DNA from: Serratia marcescens
GTDB taxonomy: Bacteria; Pseudomonadota; Gammaproteobacteria; Enterobacterales; Enterobacteriaceae
Direction of reading: 5' to 3'
NCBI RefSeq assembly: GCF_006715005.1
Contig: NZ_VFMJ01000001.1
Span: 682,001-746,000, forward strand
Length of the DNA stretch: 64,000 bases
Of the stretch, positions 30,677 through 39,646 are shown piece after piece. The position numbers and the translations under genes are program-made. A model generated the notes under the pieces. It was given only the letters and a program-made list of their open reading frames with translations. It did no database searches and was not told where the DNA came from. Positions within the stretch are counted from its first letter, which is position 1. The number at the start of each line of letters is the position of its first letter.

Positions 30677-32851
30677 TTACCAGCTGTAGCTGACCGTCGC
30701 GGTGACGGTACGGCCACTGCCGTAGAAACAAGCGTCCACGCCGCCACAGGACGAAACGTAATGCTTGTCGGTCAGGTTGTTGACGTTAACCTGCAGCGCG
30801 GCGCCTGCCAGGCTCGGAGCCACTTCTCCCAATTCGTATCGCGCCATCCAGTCATACAGCGTAAAGGCCGGCACTTTGTAGGTGTTGGTCGCATCGCCTT
30901 GGCTGGCGCCGCTGTAGCGTACCCCAGCGCCGGTGGAGAGGCCTTTCAGCGGCCCTTGCAGGAAGCTGTAGGTTCCCCAGGCGGAGGCGGCGTGCGTCGG
31001 CACCATCACCAGCGTCTTGCCGCGCTGATCGTCGACATAGGTTTCTTTGGTAACGATGTCGGTATAGGTATAGGCCGCCATGAGCTCAATGGCCGGGGTG
31101 AGCTGTGAATGTACTTCGGCTTCCAGTCCTTTGGAGCGCACCTTGCCGATCTGCTCCTTATACTTGGTGACCGGGTTGGTGGAGCTGACGTTTTTCTGCG
31201 TCAGATCGAACAGCGCCAGTGTCACCAGCGTGTTGCCGTTTTTCGGCTGGAATTTCACGCCGATTTCGGTTTGTTCACCGGTGGTGGGCTTGAACGGATC
31301 GGTGCCCGGCGCGCCGGTATCGAGGTTGGGTTCAAACGATGTGCTGTAGCTGATGTACGGGGCAATGCCGTTGTCAAAGGCGTACAGCAGGCCGCTGCGG
31401 CCAGTCAGCTTGGTGTCGTTTTGCTGACTGTCGCTGGATCTCAACATGTCCTGAGTGCGTAGCTCGGTCCAATCATTGCGCAGCGACAACAATAAATTCC
31501 AACCGCCGTAGCTCATCTGATCCTGCAGATAAACGCCGAGTTGATCCAGCACCTTGCGGTTATCGGTGACCTTCGGCAATGCGCTTTCGTTGACCGGCAT
31601 GCCGTAAACCGGCCGAGTCCAGTCGAGGAAATAGCCAGCGCTGTCGCCGCGCCAGTTTTGGGTATTGACCTTGCTCCACTTGTAGTCAAGGCCGGTCAAC
31701 ACGCTGTGCTCGACGTCGCCGGTGCTGAATTGCGCTTTCAGTTGGTTATCCAACCCCAGCTCATGGGATTTGACGATATCTTTTTGCGGACGGCGCTGCA
31801 GCAGCGTGCTGTTTTTGGCTTGCGACATGAACACCAGATATTTGTAACGTTCATCCACCGTGGTGTAACGCATGTTCTGCTGGAAAGAGAAAACGTCGTT
31901 GATATAGTGCTCGAAGATATAGCCGAACGAGGTTTGTTCGCGGCGAGCCTGATTGAAACCGGGATCGCTGACGTTGAAATCATACGGCAGATAGCCGGCG
32001 CTGCTTTTGATCGCCACGCCGGAGGTCGGCAGGAAGTTGCGGTAGCCGTTCTCCGGTTCTTTCTGGTAGCTGGTCAACAGGGTGAACGTCGTGTCTTCAT
32101 TGGCGATATAGGTCAGCGCCGGTGCGATGGCGAAGCGTTTTTCCTTGTGATCTTTGATACCGGTCTCTTTGGTGCCGGCGATGCCGTTAAGGCGGTACAG
32201 CAGTTTGGCGTCCTCGTCCAATGCGCCGCCGAAGTCGAAAGCGGCCTCTCCTTGATGCAGATTGCCCGCGCTCAATTGAAGTTTGCGAATAGCCTGGACG
32301 ACGGGGCGCTTGCTGGTCATCGCCACCAGCCCACCCGGGTTAGCCTGGCCGTACAGCACAGAAGCCGGGCCGCGCACCACCTCAACGCGTTCAAGCAACC
32401 AGGGATCGATCTGGCCGCTTTGATAGCTCAGGCCGTCCAGATATTTTGGGGCGTAACGAAAGCCGCGTACGATCACTTCGTCGCTGCGGTTAGAGGTGCC
32501 GCGGTATTCCGCCACGACGCCGCTGGAGTATCGCAGCGCCTGAGCAACGGAAGCCGCATCCTGTTGATCCATTTGATCGCGCGTGACGACGGTGATGGCC
32601 TGCGGCGTTTTTACCAACGGCGCGGCGCTTTTGGTTCCCGCCGCGCTTTCTTTGGCGACGATGCCCTGCAGCGGCGCGGTGACGCTTTCCTGTACGCCGG
32701 CGACGACGGTGATATCACGCTCAACGTTGTCGGTTTCGGCCTGTGCGCCCGGCACCAACAGCATGGCTGAGGTCAGCAAGAGTGTGGATGCATGTGCCTT
32801 GGCTGGGTGACGCAGAGGTTGATTAGCGGTATTTTTGGGTTGTTCTGACAT
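30677..32851 (-). CDS. TonB-dependent siderophore receptor
   Basis: The 724-residue outer-membrane receptor has a long signal region (about 1-38, ending LLVPGAQA), then a TonB-box-like [10 protein letters not shown] plug domain (about 70-170) carries [18 protein letters not shown] and [19 protein letters not shown], and a 22-strand barrel ends in an aromatic residue (VTATVSYSW). The pattern is that of the TonB-siderophore family of FhuA/FhuE/FoxA. The divergent Fes-type esterase and the downstream FepBCDG-type importer argue that the ligand is a catecholate siderophore, which is inference. A Fur box lies in the shared upstream region. Confidence 0.93.
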   Translation of the reverse strand: MSEQPKNTANQPLRHPAKAHASTLLLTSAMLLVPGAQAETDNVERDITVVAGVQESVTAPLQGIVAKESAAGTKSAAPLVKTPQAITVVTRDQMDQQDAASVAQALRYSSGVVAEYRGTSNRSDEVIVRGFRYAPKYLDGLSYQSGQIDPWLLERVEVVRGPASVLYGQANPGGLVAMTSKRPVVQAIRKLQLSAGNLHQGEAAFDFGGALDEDAKLLYRLNGIAGTKETGIKDHKEKRFAIAPALTYIANEDTTFTLLTSYQKEPENGYRNFLPTSGVAIKSSAGYLPYDFNVSDPGFNQARREQTSFGYIFEHYINDVFSFQQNMRYTTVDERYKYLVFMSQAKNSTLLQRRPQKDIVKSHELGLDNQLKAQFSTGDVEHSVLTGLDYKWSKVNTQNWRGDSAGYFLDWTRPVYGMPVNESALPKVTDNRKVLDQLGVYLQDQMSYGGWNLLLSLRNDWTELRTQDMLRSSDSQQNDTKLTGRSGLLYAFDNGIAPYISYSTSFEPNLDTGAPGTDPFKPTTGEQTEIGVKFQPKNGNTLVTLALFDLTQKNVSSTNPVTKYKEQIGKVRSKGLEAEVHSQLTPAIELMAAYTYTDIVTKETYVDDQRGKTLVMVPTHAASAWGTYSFLQGPLKGLSTGAGVRYSGASQGDATNTYKVPAFTLYDWMARYELGEVAPSLAGAALQVNVNNLTDKHYVSSCGGVDACFYGSGRTVTATVSYSW

Positions 32852-33048
32852 TTTTCATCCCTTAAAAAACAATTTTATATCAAGCTATTGCTGTCTTTTT
32901 CTCATTTGGCGCCGCCGAGAAGGGCTGCGCAGTTCCTTGCCATAATGAACGGTGGGCGAATGGCTTACCGTTTTGCAGAGCCACGCTTCGAAGTGGCCTT
33001 GTTGACCTCAGGCGCGTTGATTTATAATTGGTTACATTTTATTGAAAA

Positions 33049-33070
33049 TACAAATGATTCTCAATGCCAT
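33049..33070. promoter_or_regulatory. Candidate Fur box between receptor and esterase genes
   Basis: ACAAATGATTCTCAATGCC matches the 19-bp Fur consensus at about 11 positions, with the central ATGATTCTCA typical of Fur sites. It lies between the divergent receptor gene and the fes-like gene in a 275-bp AT-rich gap and can serve both. Confidence 0.6.
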
Positions 33071-33126
33071 TTGCATTGTCAAGAAAGCAAAAACCGCCGG
33101 GTGCGGTAAACAGGGAAAAAGGAAAA

Positions 33127-34419
33127 ATGCATTCGCTTCATGCTGATGGCCTGGTGCTCAACCTGCTGCAAAGGCCCGATCTCGGCGGGGAAGATTGGTG
33201 GCGTCAGGTCGCGGAGTTGGGAACACCTCTCGTTGAACCGCTGCCTGCAGCTCAGGTGCGCGTTACCTTTTTCTGGCGCGACCCATGGGGCGATGAACGG
33301 CGCTCGCCGATTAAAAAGGTGTATGTCGATATCAACTGCGTGACCGACCATCACAGCCCCTCGCCACAGAGTCTGGAACGCTGGCCGGGTAGCGATATTT
33401 GGTGGTGGCAGTTCACTATTCGCGGAGATTGGCGAGGCAGTTACAGTTTTATACCCATTGAGACGGCGCAACTGCCGCCCGCTTTTACCGGCGATGCAGC
33501 TCAGCGCCGGCAGCAACAGCGTCAGTGGTGGTGTTCGTTGTTTCCGTTGATGCGCCATGATCCGCTCAATCCAGTGGCGCCGCACTGCAGCAGCCGCGGT
33601 TTCCCGTTGTCTGCGATACATTTGCCGGCGGCGCCGGATCAATCAGCGTGGCGGGCGTTGGACGCCGGGCAAGTATTGCCCGCCGCGTCTGAGCGTTTGC
33701 AGCACTTCTTTTGGCACAGCGAACGATTGGCTAACCGACGCAACATCTGGCTGTACGCCACCGGCGCAGGGGAAGATCGCCCGTTAGTCGTACTGCTGGA
33801 CGGGCAATTTTGGCTGCATGGCATACCGATTTTTTCCGCACTGGACGCCGAGACACTCAACGGAAGGCTGCCGCCTGCGCTTTATCTGTTTATCGACGTG
33901 ATAGACATGGCGCGGCGTGCGGAAGAATTGGCCTGCAATGCGGCTTTTTGGCGGGCGGTGCAAGAGGAGCTGCTGCCGCAGGTGGCGACGCGTGAGTCTT
34001 ACAGCGACGATCCGCAGCGTACGGTGGTGGTGGGGCAGAGTTACGGCGGGTTGGCGGCATTGTATGCCGGGTTGCATTGGCCGCAGCGTTTCGGCTGCGT
34101 ATTGACCCAGTCAGGCTCTTTTTGGTGGCCGCATATCGAAGCGATGATGAACCCTGCCGAGGAATATACCGCGGACGTCGGTTGGCTGACTGAGCAGGTG
34201 CGTGGGGGCTTGTGCGCCGCAACGCCGCTGCGCGTCTTTCAAGAGGCTGGTGAAGGGGAGAGGGACATCCATCAGGTCAATCGCCAAATGCATCGGGCGC
34301 TGGTGGAGGCGGGACATCGGGTCGATTATCGCGTGTTCGCCGGCGGACATGACGCCGTCTGCTGGCGCGGCGGTTTGATCGATGGGCTGCGGGTGCTGTT
34401 GGCCCCCTGTCATGGCTAA
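33127..34419 (+). CDS. fes: Enterobactin/catecholate siderophore esterase, Fes family
   Basis: The 430-residue cytosolic hydrolase cleaves ester bonds of imported ferric siderophore to free the iron. The N-terminal Fes domain (about 1-190) contains VRVTFFWRDPWGDE. The alpha/beta-hydrolase half has the nucleophile elbow VVGQSYGGLAALYAGLHWP (Ser at about residue 304), and the C-terminal catalytic His is in FAGGHDAVCWRGGL. No signal peptide is present. The symbol is by family; the true substrate may be a related tri-catechol ester rather than enterobactin. AGGA precedes the ATG at 33127. Confidence 0.88.
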   Translation: MHSLHADGLVLNLLQRPDLGGEDWWRQVAELGTPLVEPLPAAQVRVTFFWRDPWGDERRSPIKKVYVDINCVTDHHSPSPQSLERWPGSDIWWWQFTIRGDWRGSYSFIPIETAQLPPAFTGDAAQRRQQQRQWWCSLFPLMRHDPLNPVAPHCSSRGFPLSAIHLPAAPDQSAWRALDAGQVLPAASERLQHFFWHSERLANRRNIWLYATGAGEDRPLVVLLDGQFWLHGIPIFSALDAETLNGRLPPALYLFIDVIDMARRAEELACNAAFWRAVQEELLPQVATRESYSDDPQRTVVVGQSYGGLAALYAGLHWPQRFGCVLTQSGSFWWPHIEAMMNPAEEYTADVGWLTEQVRGGLCAATPLRVFQEAGEGERDIHQVNRQMHRALVEAGHRVDYRVFAGGHDAVCWRGGLIDGLRVLLAPCHG

Positions 34420-34422
34420 GCG

Positions 34423-34447
34423 AAGGCCGGGGTAACCCGGCCTTTTT
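34423..34447. terminator. Bidirectional terminator between fes and the importer operon
   Basis: AGGCCGGG/CCCGGCCT forms an 8-bp perfect stem with a GTAA loop, followed by TTTTT on the plus strand. It overlaps the stop codon of the convergent ATPase gene. Confidence 0.85.
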
Positions 34448-35271
34448 CATGCCTGCGGCGCGTCGCAGTGGTAGCGGCCGCGCGGGATCACCAGCGGCGT
34501 GTGGGACAGCGGATCGTCGATGATCATGCACGGCATGCCGAACACCCGTTCCACCAGCTCGGCGGTGATGATTTCCGCCGGGTTCCCCTCCGCCACGATC
34601 TTGCCGTCGCGCATGGCGATGATGTGATCGGCATAGCGACAGGCGTGGTTGAGATCGTGCAGCACCGCGATGAGGGTTTGGCCGTGCTCGCGGTTGAGCT
34701 GACGGAATAGATCCAGCAGCTCGATTTGGTGCGCGATGTCCAGATAGGTGGTCGGTTCATCCAGCAGCAGCAGCGGCGTTTGCTGCGCCAACGCCATCGC
34801 CACCCAGACGCGCTGGCGCTGCCCGCCGGACAGCTCGTCGACGCTGCGGTCCGCCAACTGGCTGACGTTGGTGGCCGCCATGGCGGCTTCCACCGCCTGC
34901 TTGTCGGCCTGCGTCCACTGTTTCAGCAGGCTCTGGTGCGGATAGCGGCCGCGCGACACCAGATCCGCCACGGTAATGCTGTCCGGTGCGATCGAGGTTT
35001 GCGGCAGCAGGCCAAGTTCGCGCGCCAGTGCCTTGGTGGCGAAACTGCTGATGTTTTTGCCGTCCAACATCACCTCGCCGGCACTGGGTTTCAGCAGACG
35101 GCACAGGGCGCGCAGCAGCGTCGATTTGCCGCAGGCGTTCGGCCCGACGATCACCGTGAAGGCGCCGTCGGGGATCGCCACGCTCAGATCGTCAGCGATG
35201 ATTTTATTGTCGTAGCCCAGCTTCAGGTGCGAGGCGTGCAGGCGGTGGCTCATGGTGTTATCACTTTTCAT
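34447..35271 (-). CDS. Ferric siderophore ABC transporter ATP-binding protein, FepC-like
   Basis: The 274-residue ATPase shows Walker A GPNACGKSTLLRAL, the signature LSGGQRQRVWVAMAL, Walker B LLLLDEPTTYLDIAHQ and the switch His in LHDLNHACRYADH, all typical of the FepC/FhuC group. It is the third gene in the permease-permease-ATPase operon; its ATG overlaps the upstream permease stop (TAATG). A second ATG 18 bases downstream (35253) is an alternative start. It powers entry of ferric siderophore into the cytoplasm. Confidence 0.93.
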   Translation of the reverse strand: MKSDNTMSHRLHASHLKLGYDNKIIADDLSVAIPDGAFTVIVGPNACGKSTLLRALCRLLKPSAGEVMLDGKNISSFATKALARELGLLPQTSIAPDSITVADLVSRGRYPHQSLLKQWTQADKQAVEAAMAATNVSQLADRSVDELSGGQRQRVWVAMALAQQTPLLLLDEPTTYLDIAHQIELLDLFRQLNREHGQTLIAVLHDLNHACRYADHIIAMRDGKIVAEGNPAEIITAELVERVFGMPCMIIDDPLSHTPLVIPRGRYHCDAPQA

Positions 35272-36308
35272 TATCTGCGGGCCTCACGGATGAGCAGCCA
35301 AATCAGGTACAGGCCGCCGATGCAGACGGTCACGACCCCGACCGGCAGTTGGATCGGCGCAAAAAGATGTTGGGACACCACGTCGGCGCCGAGTAGCAGC
35401 GTCGCGCCCATCAGCGCCGAGGACGTCAGGGTGACCGAGGATTGTCCGGCCAGGCGGCGGGCGATCTGCGGCGCCGCCAGCGCGATAAAGGAAATCGGCC
35501 CGGCGGTGGCGGTGACGGCGGCGGTGAGGGTGACGCCGAACAACATCAGCCACAGCCGGCTGCCTTCGGCGTTCACGCCCAGCGCGCGCGCCGTGTCGTC
35601 GCCCATTTCCAGCAGCTGCAGCCGTTTGCCCATCAGCAGCGCGGCCGCGGCCGCCAACACGATGAACGCCGTAGCGGGCTGGGCTTTCTGCCAGGTCATG
35701 CCGTTGAGTGAACCGGCCTGCCACATGGCGGCGTCCATGGCGCGCTCCAGCGAGGCGGTGATGATCAGCCAGGTATTGGTGGAGACCAGCACCGCGCTGA
35801 TGGCGATGCCGACGATGATCAGCCGGAAGCCGGCGATACCCTGGCGCCAGGCCAGCAGGTAGATGGCCAGCGCGGAGAGAATGCCGCCGGCCAGCGCACC
35901 GCCGGCGATGTAGTAATAGCCGCCGTTGAACAGGGTGATGGCGATCAGCGCGCCAGTGTAAGCCCCCATGTTAAAGCCAATCACGTCCGGGCTGCCGAGC
36001 GGGTTGCGGATAATCGACTGGAAGATGGCGCCGCTCATGCCGAGTGCGCCGCCTAACAGCAGCGCCATGGCGATACGCGGCAAGCGCCATTGGGTGACCA
36101 CGGTGACCAGATTTTTCGGCGCCTCGCCGCTGAGCGCGGCAAAGACCTGTTCCAGCGAAAGCTGCAGCGTGCCGTAGCACAGCGCGGCAACGGCCATCGC
36201 CAGACACAACGCCAGCAGCGAAAGATTGACCAGCAGCAGGCGCAGCGGCATGCGCCAGTTGATGACGCCGTCCGGGCGGCCGATATGCAACGTGTGGGGC
36301 AGACTCAT
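35271..36308 (-). CDS. Ferric siderophore ABC transporter permease, FepG-like
   Basis: This polytopic permease of the FecCD family (345 residues) has many hydrophobic helices. Family landmarks are LLLGGALGMSGAIFQSIIRNPLGSPD (shown here as part of residues 77-102), ALGVNAEGSRLWLML and GPISFIALAAPQIARRLAG. It pairs with the upstream FepD-like permease. The ATG at 36308 overlaps the upstream stop by one base; the adjacent GTG is a less likely start. Confidence 0.92.
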   Translation of the reverse strand: MSLPHTLHIGRPDGVINWRMPLRLLLVNLSLLALCLAMAVAALCYGTLQLSLEQVFAALSGEAPKNLVTVVTQWRLPRIAMALLLGGALGMSGAIFQSIIRNPLGSPDVIGFNMGAYTGALIAITLFNGGYYYIAGGALAGGILSALAIYLLAWRQGIAGFRLIIVGIAISAVLVSTNTWLIITASLERAMDAAMWQAGSLNGMTWQKAQPATAFIVLAAAAALLMGKRLQLLEMGDDTARALGVNAEGSRLWLMLFGVTLTAAVTATAGPISFIALAAPQIARRLAGQSSVTLTSSALMGATLLLGADVVSQHLFAPIQLPVGVVTVCIGGLYLIWLLIREARR

Positions 36309-37363
36309 CACAGACCCCCCAGCGTTTTCTTGCGGCGCACCAGCCAGATCAGCACCGGCGCGCCGATGAAGGCCGCCACGATGGAAACCCGCAGTTCACC
36401 GGCCGCCAGCAAGCGGCCGACCACGTCGGCGCACAGCAGTAAAATCGGCGCCAGCAGCATGGAGTAGGGCAGGATCCAGCGCTGGTCGGGGCCGACCCAC
36501 CAGCGGGCGATATGCGGCACCATCAGGCCGATGAAACTGATTGGGCCGACGGTGGCGGTCGCCGCGCCGCACAGCAGCGTGATGGCGACCACCGCGACAA
36601 TCTGAGTCAGCACGACGCGCGCGCCGAGCGCGATAGCCAAATCTTCCCCCATGCCGATGGTATTCAGCGGCCGGGCGATGAGCAGCGTCAGCAGGCAGCC
36701 GAGCAAAATGGCGGGGGCGGTGACCGGCAGCGTGGACAGCGTGCGGATATCCAGCGTGCCGGCCTGCCAGAAGCGCAGTTGGTCGAAGGTTTGCGGATCG
36801 ATCAGCGACAGCCCGGTGGTGATGCCGATCAAAACCGCGCCGATCGCCACGCCGGCCAGCGTCAGCCGCACCGGGTTGATGCGCCCGCCTGCCAGCGTGC
36901 CGATCAGGTAGACCAGCAGGGTGGTGAGGGCAGCGCCGACGAAGGCATAGGCCATATAGCTTTCAGTGGTGGCGGCGCCGAAAAACATGATGCCGATGAC
37001 CACGGCGAAGCTGGCGCCGGCGTTGATGCCGAGCACGCCAGGATCGGCCAGCGGATTGCGCGTCAACGCCTGAATCAGCGCGCCGGCGGCGCCGAGCGCC
37101 ATGCCGGCTAAAATGCCCGCCAGCGTACGGGGCACCCGGGCGTTGAGAATGATGGTGCTGTCGGAACCGCTCGCGGCGCCCTGCAGGCTGAGCCAGACGG
37201 TATGGAAGGGGATGGCCTTGGAACCCAGCATCAGGCTGGCAATGATGCACAGCAGCAACAGCACCAAACCGATACCGAACCCGGCGATGCGTTTGAAGCC
37301 ACTGGCGTAAGCTGCGTGCGGTGCGGACGAAAGCGTCCGCTCAGTCGGAGTGGGTACGTTCAC
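36308..37363 (-). CDS. Ferric siderophore ABC transporter permease, FepD-like
   Basis: The first gene of the permease operon encodes 351 residues of FecCD-family permease with landmarks LAGILAGMALGAAGALIQAL, TRNPLADPGVLGINAGAS and GPISFIGLMVPHIARWWVG. The start is placed at the GTG at 37363 (MNVPTPTERT) because AGGAG lies 8 bases upstream and because the candidate Fur box at 37381-37399 would otherwise lie inside the coding region. A longer frame to an ATG at 37411 lacks a ribosome binding site. Confidence 0.9.
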   Translation of the reverse strand: MNVPTPTERTLSSAPHAAYASGFKRIAGFGIGLVLLLLCIIASLMLGSKAIPFHTVWLSLQGAASGSDSTIILNARVPRTLAGILAGMALGAAGALIQALTRNPLADPGVLGINAGASFAVVIGIMFFGAATTESYMAYAFVGAALTTLLVYLIGTLAGGRINPVRLTLAGVAIGAVLIGITTGLSLIDPQTFDQLRFWQAGTLDIRTLSTLPVTAPAILLGCLLTLLIARPLNTIGMGEDLAIALGARVVLTQIVAVVAITLLCGAATATVGPISFIGLMVPHIARWWVGPDQRWILPYSMLLAPILLLCADVVGRLLAAGELRVSIVAAFIGAPVLIWLVRRKKTLGGL

Positions 37364-37380
37364 ACCGGTAACTCCTGTAT

Positions 37381-37399
37381 GATTTTTATTCTCATTGTT
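37381..37399 (-). promoter_or_regulatory. Candidate Fur box of the fepDGC-like operon
   Basis: On the minus strand AACAATGAGAATAAAAATC matches about 13 of 19 positions of the Fur consensus. It lies just upstream of the AGGAG and GTG start of the first permease gene, a usual position for iron repression. Confidence 0.6.
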
Positions 37400-37545
37400 A
37401 TTTGCGTTCATGCGGGGTGGCAATAGTAGCACGAGTTTACGCCCGCATGCACCCGCCGGTTGGTGGCAAAGGTGCGTTGACGATGTTAATAACTATTGAT
37501 ATTTCAATTGATTGAATGTGAACGGTCGCCCCGCTTGCGGAAAGC

Positions 37546-37570
37546 GTCGGCAGGAGCCCGGCCTGCCGAC
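37546..37570 (-). terminator. Hairpin after the fepB-like gene
   Basis: GTCGGCAGG/CCTGCCGAC forms a 9-bp perfect stem with a 7-base loop, just beyond the stop of the binding-protein gene on the minus strand. The T run is short (GCTTTCC). Confidence 0.6.
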
Positions 37571-37578
37571 GGCGTGGT

Positions 37579-38586
37579 TCAGGGCTTTTTGAACAGCCGT
37601 TCGATTTGGTTCAGCATGTTGGTGGCACTGTAATAATCGAGGCGGAAGGTGTCGTTGCCGACGGCGTAGACGTGCCGCTGTTCCACCGGCTCCAGATGTT
37701 TAAGGAACGGGTTGGTCAGCACCTCTTGCACTTTGCGCTCATTGGTGGCGAACAGGATCAGGGTTTTGCCGTTCAGGCCTTCGGCCATTTTTTCGCCGGA
37801 GATCTGGATGATGTCATGGCGTTTACCCATGCTGGCGTTGCCTTTGGCGCTTTCCGGCGGGATGGCCAATTGGAAGCCAAGCTGGGTGAGCAGCTTGCCC
37901 TGGGCGGAGCCCGGTGTCCACAGCATGGCCTCGCGGCCGTTGTCGGCATACACCAGCGGCGTGGTCGGCTGTGGCGGCAGCGCGATCGCCTGCTTCACTT
38001 GCTCCACGCGCTGTTCGAAACGATCTTCCGCCTGTTTGGCGCCGGCTTCGTGACCGGTGATCTCACCGAGCTCGCTGGCCAGCTGTTGCCAGCTTTTGTC
38101 GCCATAATCGAGCACCAGCGTCGGCGCAATGGCGGACAGCTGATCGTACAGCTTCAGCGCTGAATCCCCGCCGGTGGCGGCGACGACGATCAAATCCGGC
38201 GCGGCGGCGGCGACGGCTTCGGCATTGGGCTCCACCTGATACAACCGTTCGACGTGGCGCTGTTTGGCCACTTCGCTCCACTGGGTAAAGAAGCCTTGTT
38301 TATCGGCCACCAGGGGATTTGGGCTGGTGGCGGCGCTGGCGACCACCGGGGCGTCGATCGCCAGCAGCGTACCGGTGATGGTGACGCTGGTGGACACGAT
38401 GCGCAGCGGCGGTTTTTCCAGCGTGAATTTCCCTTTGGCGCTGTCGATGGTGCGCGGCCAACTGCTGTCGGCTGCAGGGGCGGACGGTTTTTTCTCGTCG
38501 CTCTTGTCGTCCGGGCCGCAGCCGCTGAGCAACAGGCTGGAAGTGGCGATAAATGCAATGAACAGCTGGCGTAAGGATAGGGTCAT
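37579..38586 (-). CDS. Ferric siderophore-binding lipoprotein, FepB-like
   Basis: The 335-residue protein has a signal ending in the lipobox LLLSGC (Cys at about residue 23), so it is a lipoprotein rather than a freely soluble protein like E. coli FepB. The rest is a helical-backbone periplasmic binding fold: RIVSTSVTITGTLLAIDAPVV, PNAEAVAAAAPDLIVVAATGG and NGKTLILFATNERKVQEVL. It delivers ferric siderophore to the FepDG-like permeases. It has its own Fur-box promoter, upstream of the permease operon. Confidence 0.9.
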   Translation of the reverse strand: MTLSLRQLFIAFIATSSLLLSGCGPDDKSDEKKPSAPAADSSWPRTIDSAKGKFTLEKPPLRIVSTSVTITGTLLAIDAPVVASAATSPNPLVADKQGFFTQWSEVAKQRHVERLYQVEPNAEAVAAAAPDLIVVAATGGDSALKLYDQLSAIAPTLVLDYGDKSWQQLASELGEITGHEAGAKQAEDRFEQRVEQVKQAIALPPQPTTPLVYADNGREAMLWTPGSAQGKLLTQLGFQLAIPPESAKGNASMGKRHDIIQISGEKMAEGLNGKTLILFATNERKVQEVLTNPFLKHLEPVEQRHVYAVGNDTFRLDYYSATNMLNQIERLFKKP

Positions 38587-38679
38587 GAGCGGGCTCTTTC
38601 TTTCCTTGAACTAAGGCGTATCAATCCGGCGGCGGATTGGCTGCGTGGTGGATGCCCGCTAATTTACCATTCAAGCCGG

Positions 38680-38698
38680 CAAAATGATAACCATTCGT
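38680..38698 (-). promoter_or_regulatory. Candidate Fur box of the fepB-like gene
   Basis: CAAAATGATAACCATTCGT matches about 12 of 19 consensus positions, with the strong core AATGATAACCATT. It lies about 95 bp upstream of the start of the fepB-like gene. Confidence 0.6.
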
Positions 38699-38753
38699 AT
38701 CTCAGCGCGTGGTGAATAAAGAAAGAATACGAAGAAAAGGGAAGTGGGTGGGA

Positions 38754-38812
38754 CAGAAACGAAAAAAGCGCCAAAAGGCGCTTTTTTCTGAATGGGTGGG
38801 TCGTGCAGGATT
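38754..38812 (-). repeat. Duplicated terminator plus tRNA-Lys 3' end (remnant copy)
   Basis: These 59 bases match the segment at 38936-38994 at 57 positions. The segment comprises the AAAAAAGCGCC/GGCGCTTTTTT terminator and the last 19-20 bases of tRNA-Lys including the CCA end. After this block the tRNA similarity stops in the T arm. The copy lies 182 bp downstream of the intact gene, in the tRNA's direction of transcription. Confidence 0.85.
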
Positions 38813-38935
38813 GATTCGGCCTGTGGCCTCACCCTGCGGGCAACGCTGCGCGATGCTCGAACCTGAACGCAGGATCTCACCCGCACGACTCAGTGGGCCA
38901 TGTCAGTAAGAAGATAAAGGCAGAGTCAGGTGGCG

Positions 38936-38975
38936 CAGAAACGAAAAAAGCGCCAAAAGGCGCTTTTTCCTGAAT
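38936..38975 (-). terminator. Terminator of the tRNA-Val/tRNA-Lys transcript
   Basis: AAAAAAGCGCC pairs with GGCGCTTTTT around AAAA, giving a strong stem with U-rich tail on the minus strand, directly after the CCA end of tRNA-Lys. Confidence 0.85.
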
Positions 38976-39051
38976 TGGTGGGTCGTGCAGGATTCGAACC
39001 TGCGACCAATTGATTAAAAGTCAACTGCTCTACCAACTGAGCTAACGACCC
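38976..39051 (-). tRNA. tRNA-Lys (anticodon TTT)
   Basis: A 76-base gene including encoded CCA. Read on the minus strand it starts GGGTCGTTAGCTCAGTTGGT, with anticodon stem-loop TTGAC TTTTAAT CAATT, T-arm GCAGGTTCGAATCCTGC and acceptor end ACGACCCACCA. It is the last of four tandem tRNA genes. Confidence 0.98.
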
Positions 39052-39058
39052 GCAGAAG

Positions 39059-39134
39059 TGGTGGGTGATGACGGGCTCGAACCGCCGACCCCCTCCGTGT
39101 AAAGGAGATGCTCTACCAACTGAGCTAATCACCC
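39059..39134 (-). tRNA. tRNA-Val (anticodon TAC), copy 1
   Basis: A 76-base gene with encoded CCA; minus strand starts GGGTGATTAGCTCAGTTGGT, with anticodon loop TTTACAC. Only 7 bases separate it from tRNA-Lys, so both come from one precursor. Confidence 0.98.
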
Positions 39135-39172
39135 ACTTCAGGACTTCCAGGTACTGCTAAACGAGAGAATGA

Positions 39173-39248
39173 TGGTGGGTGATGACGGGCTCGAACCGCC
39201 GACCCCCTCCGTGTAAAGGAGATGCTCTACCAACTGAGCTAATCACCC
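39173..39248 (-). tRNA. tRNA-Val (anticodon TAC), copy 2
   Basis: Identical in sequence to copy 1 as far as can be read. It belongs to the same minus-strand tandem array, 38 bp away. Confidence 0.98.
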
Positions 39249-39276
39249 TCATTCGTTCTCATTTTTCTCAACAAGA

Positions 39277-39352
39277 TGGTGGGCGATGACGGGCTCGAAC
39301 CGCCGACCCCCTCCGTGTAAAGGAGATGCTCTACCAACTGAGCTAATCGCCC
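39277..39352 (-). tRNA. tRNA-Val (anticodon TAC), copy 3
   Basis: Same body as the other two copies, but the acceptor stem starts GGGCGAT and ends ATCGCCC, a compensated T-A to C-G change at the fourth pair. It is the first gene of the transcript. The array beside gltX matches the valU-lysV region of E. coli. Confidence 0.97.
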
Positions 39353-39646
39353 CGTCTTGTTGGAGTCGCATTATAGGGATAGTTCAAAGTGAGTCAACGG
39401 TTTTTAAAATGATTTCAATCGTTCGCCGCAAATTTAGGCAGGGCGCGATAATTATCGCCAATGGCGCCGATTCTTTGCGCAACGCTCTGCGAAACTCGCC
39501 GCAAAACGCGCGAAATCGACCGGCGCAATATCGTGTCGGCGTTGAGGAATTAGCGCGTGGTGATACAATGTCGTCCACTCTTTTTTCAATTCCGAGCAAT
39601 CGTCGGCCATCGCCGACACGCGTTGCGTAATAAGGCAGTGAACCCA

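Noticed and set aside
31541-32770. A 409-codon open frame on the plus strand inside the TonB receptor gene
   Set aside because: Antisense to a full-length receptor; no start signal or recognisable domain.
38813-38900. A fifth tRNA gene downstream of tRNA-Lys
   Set aside because: Only the 3' end and terminator are duplicated. The T arm is broken and no anticodon arm or D arm can be folded.
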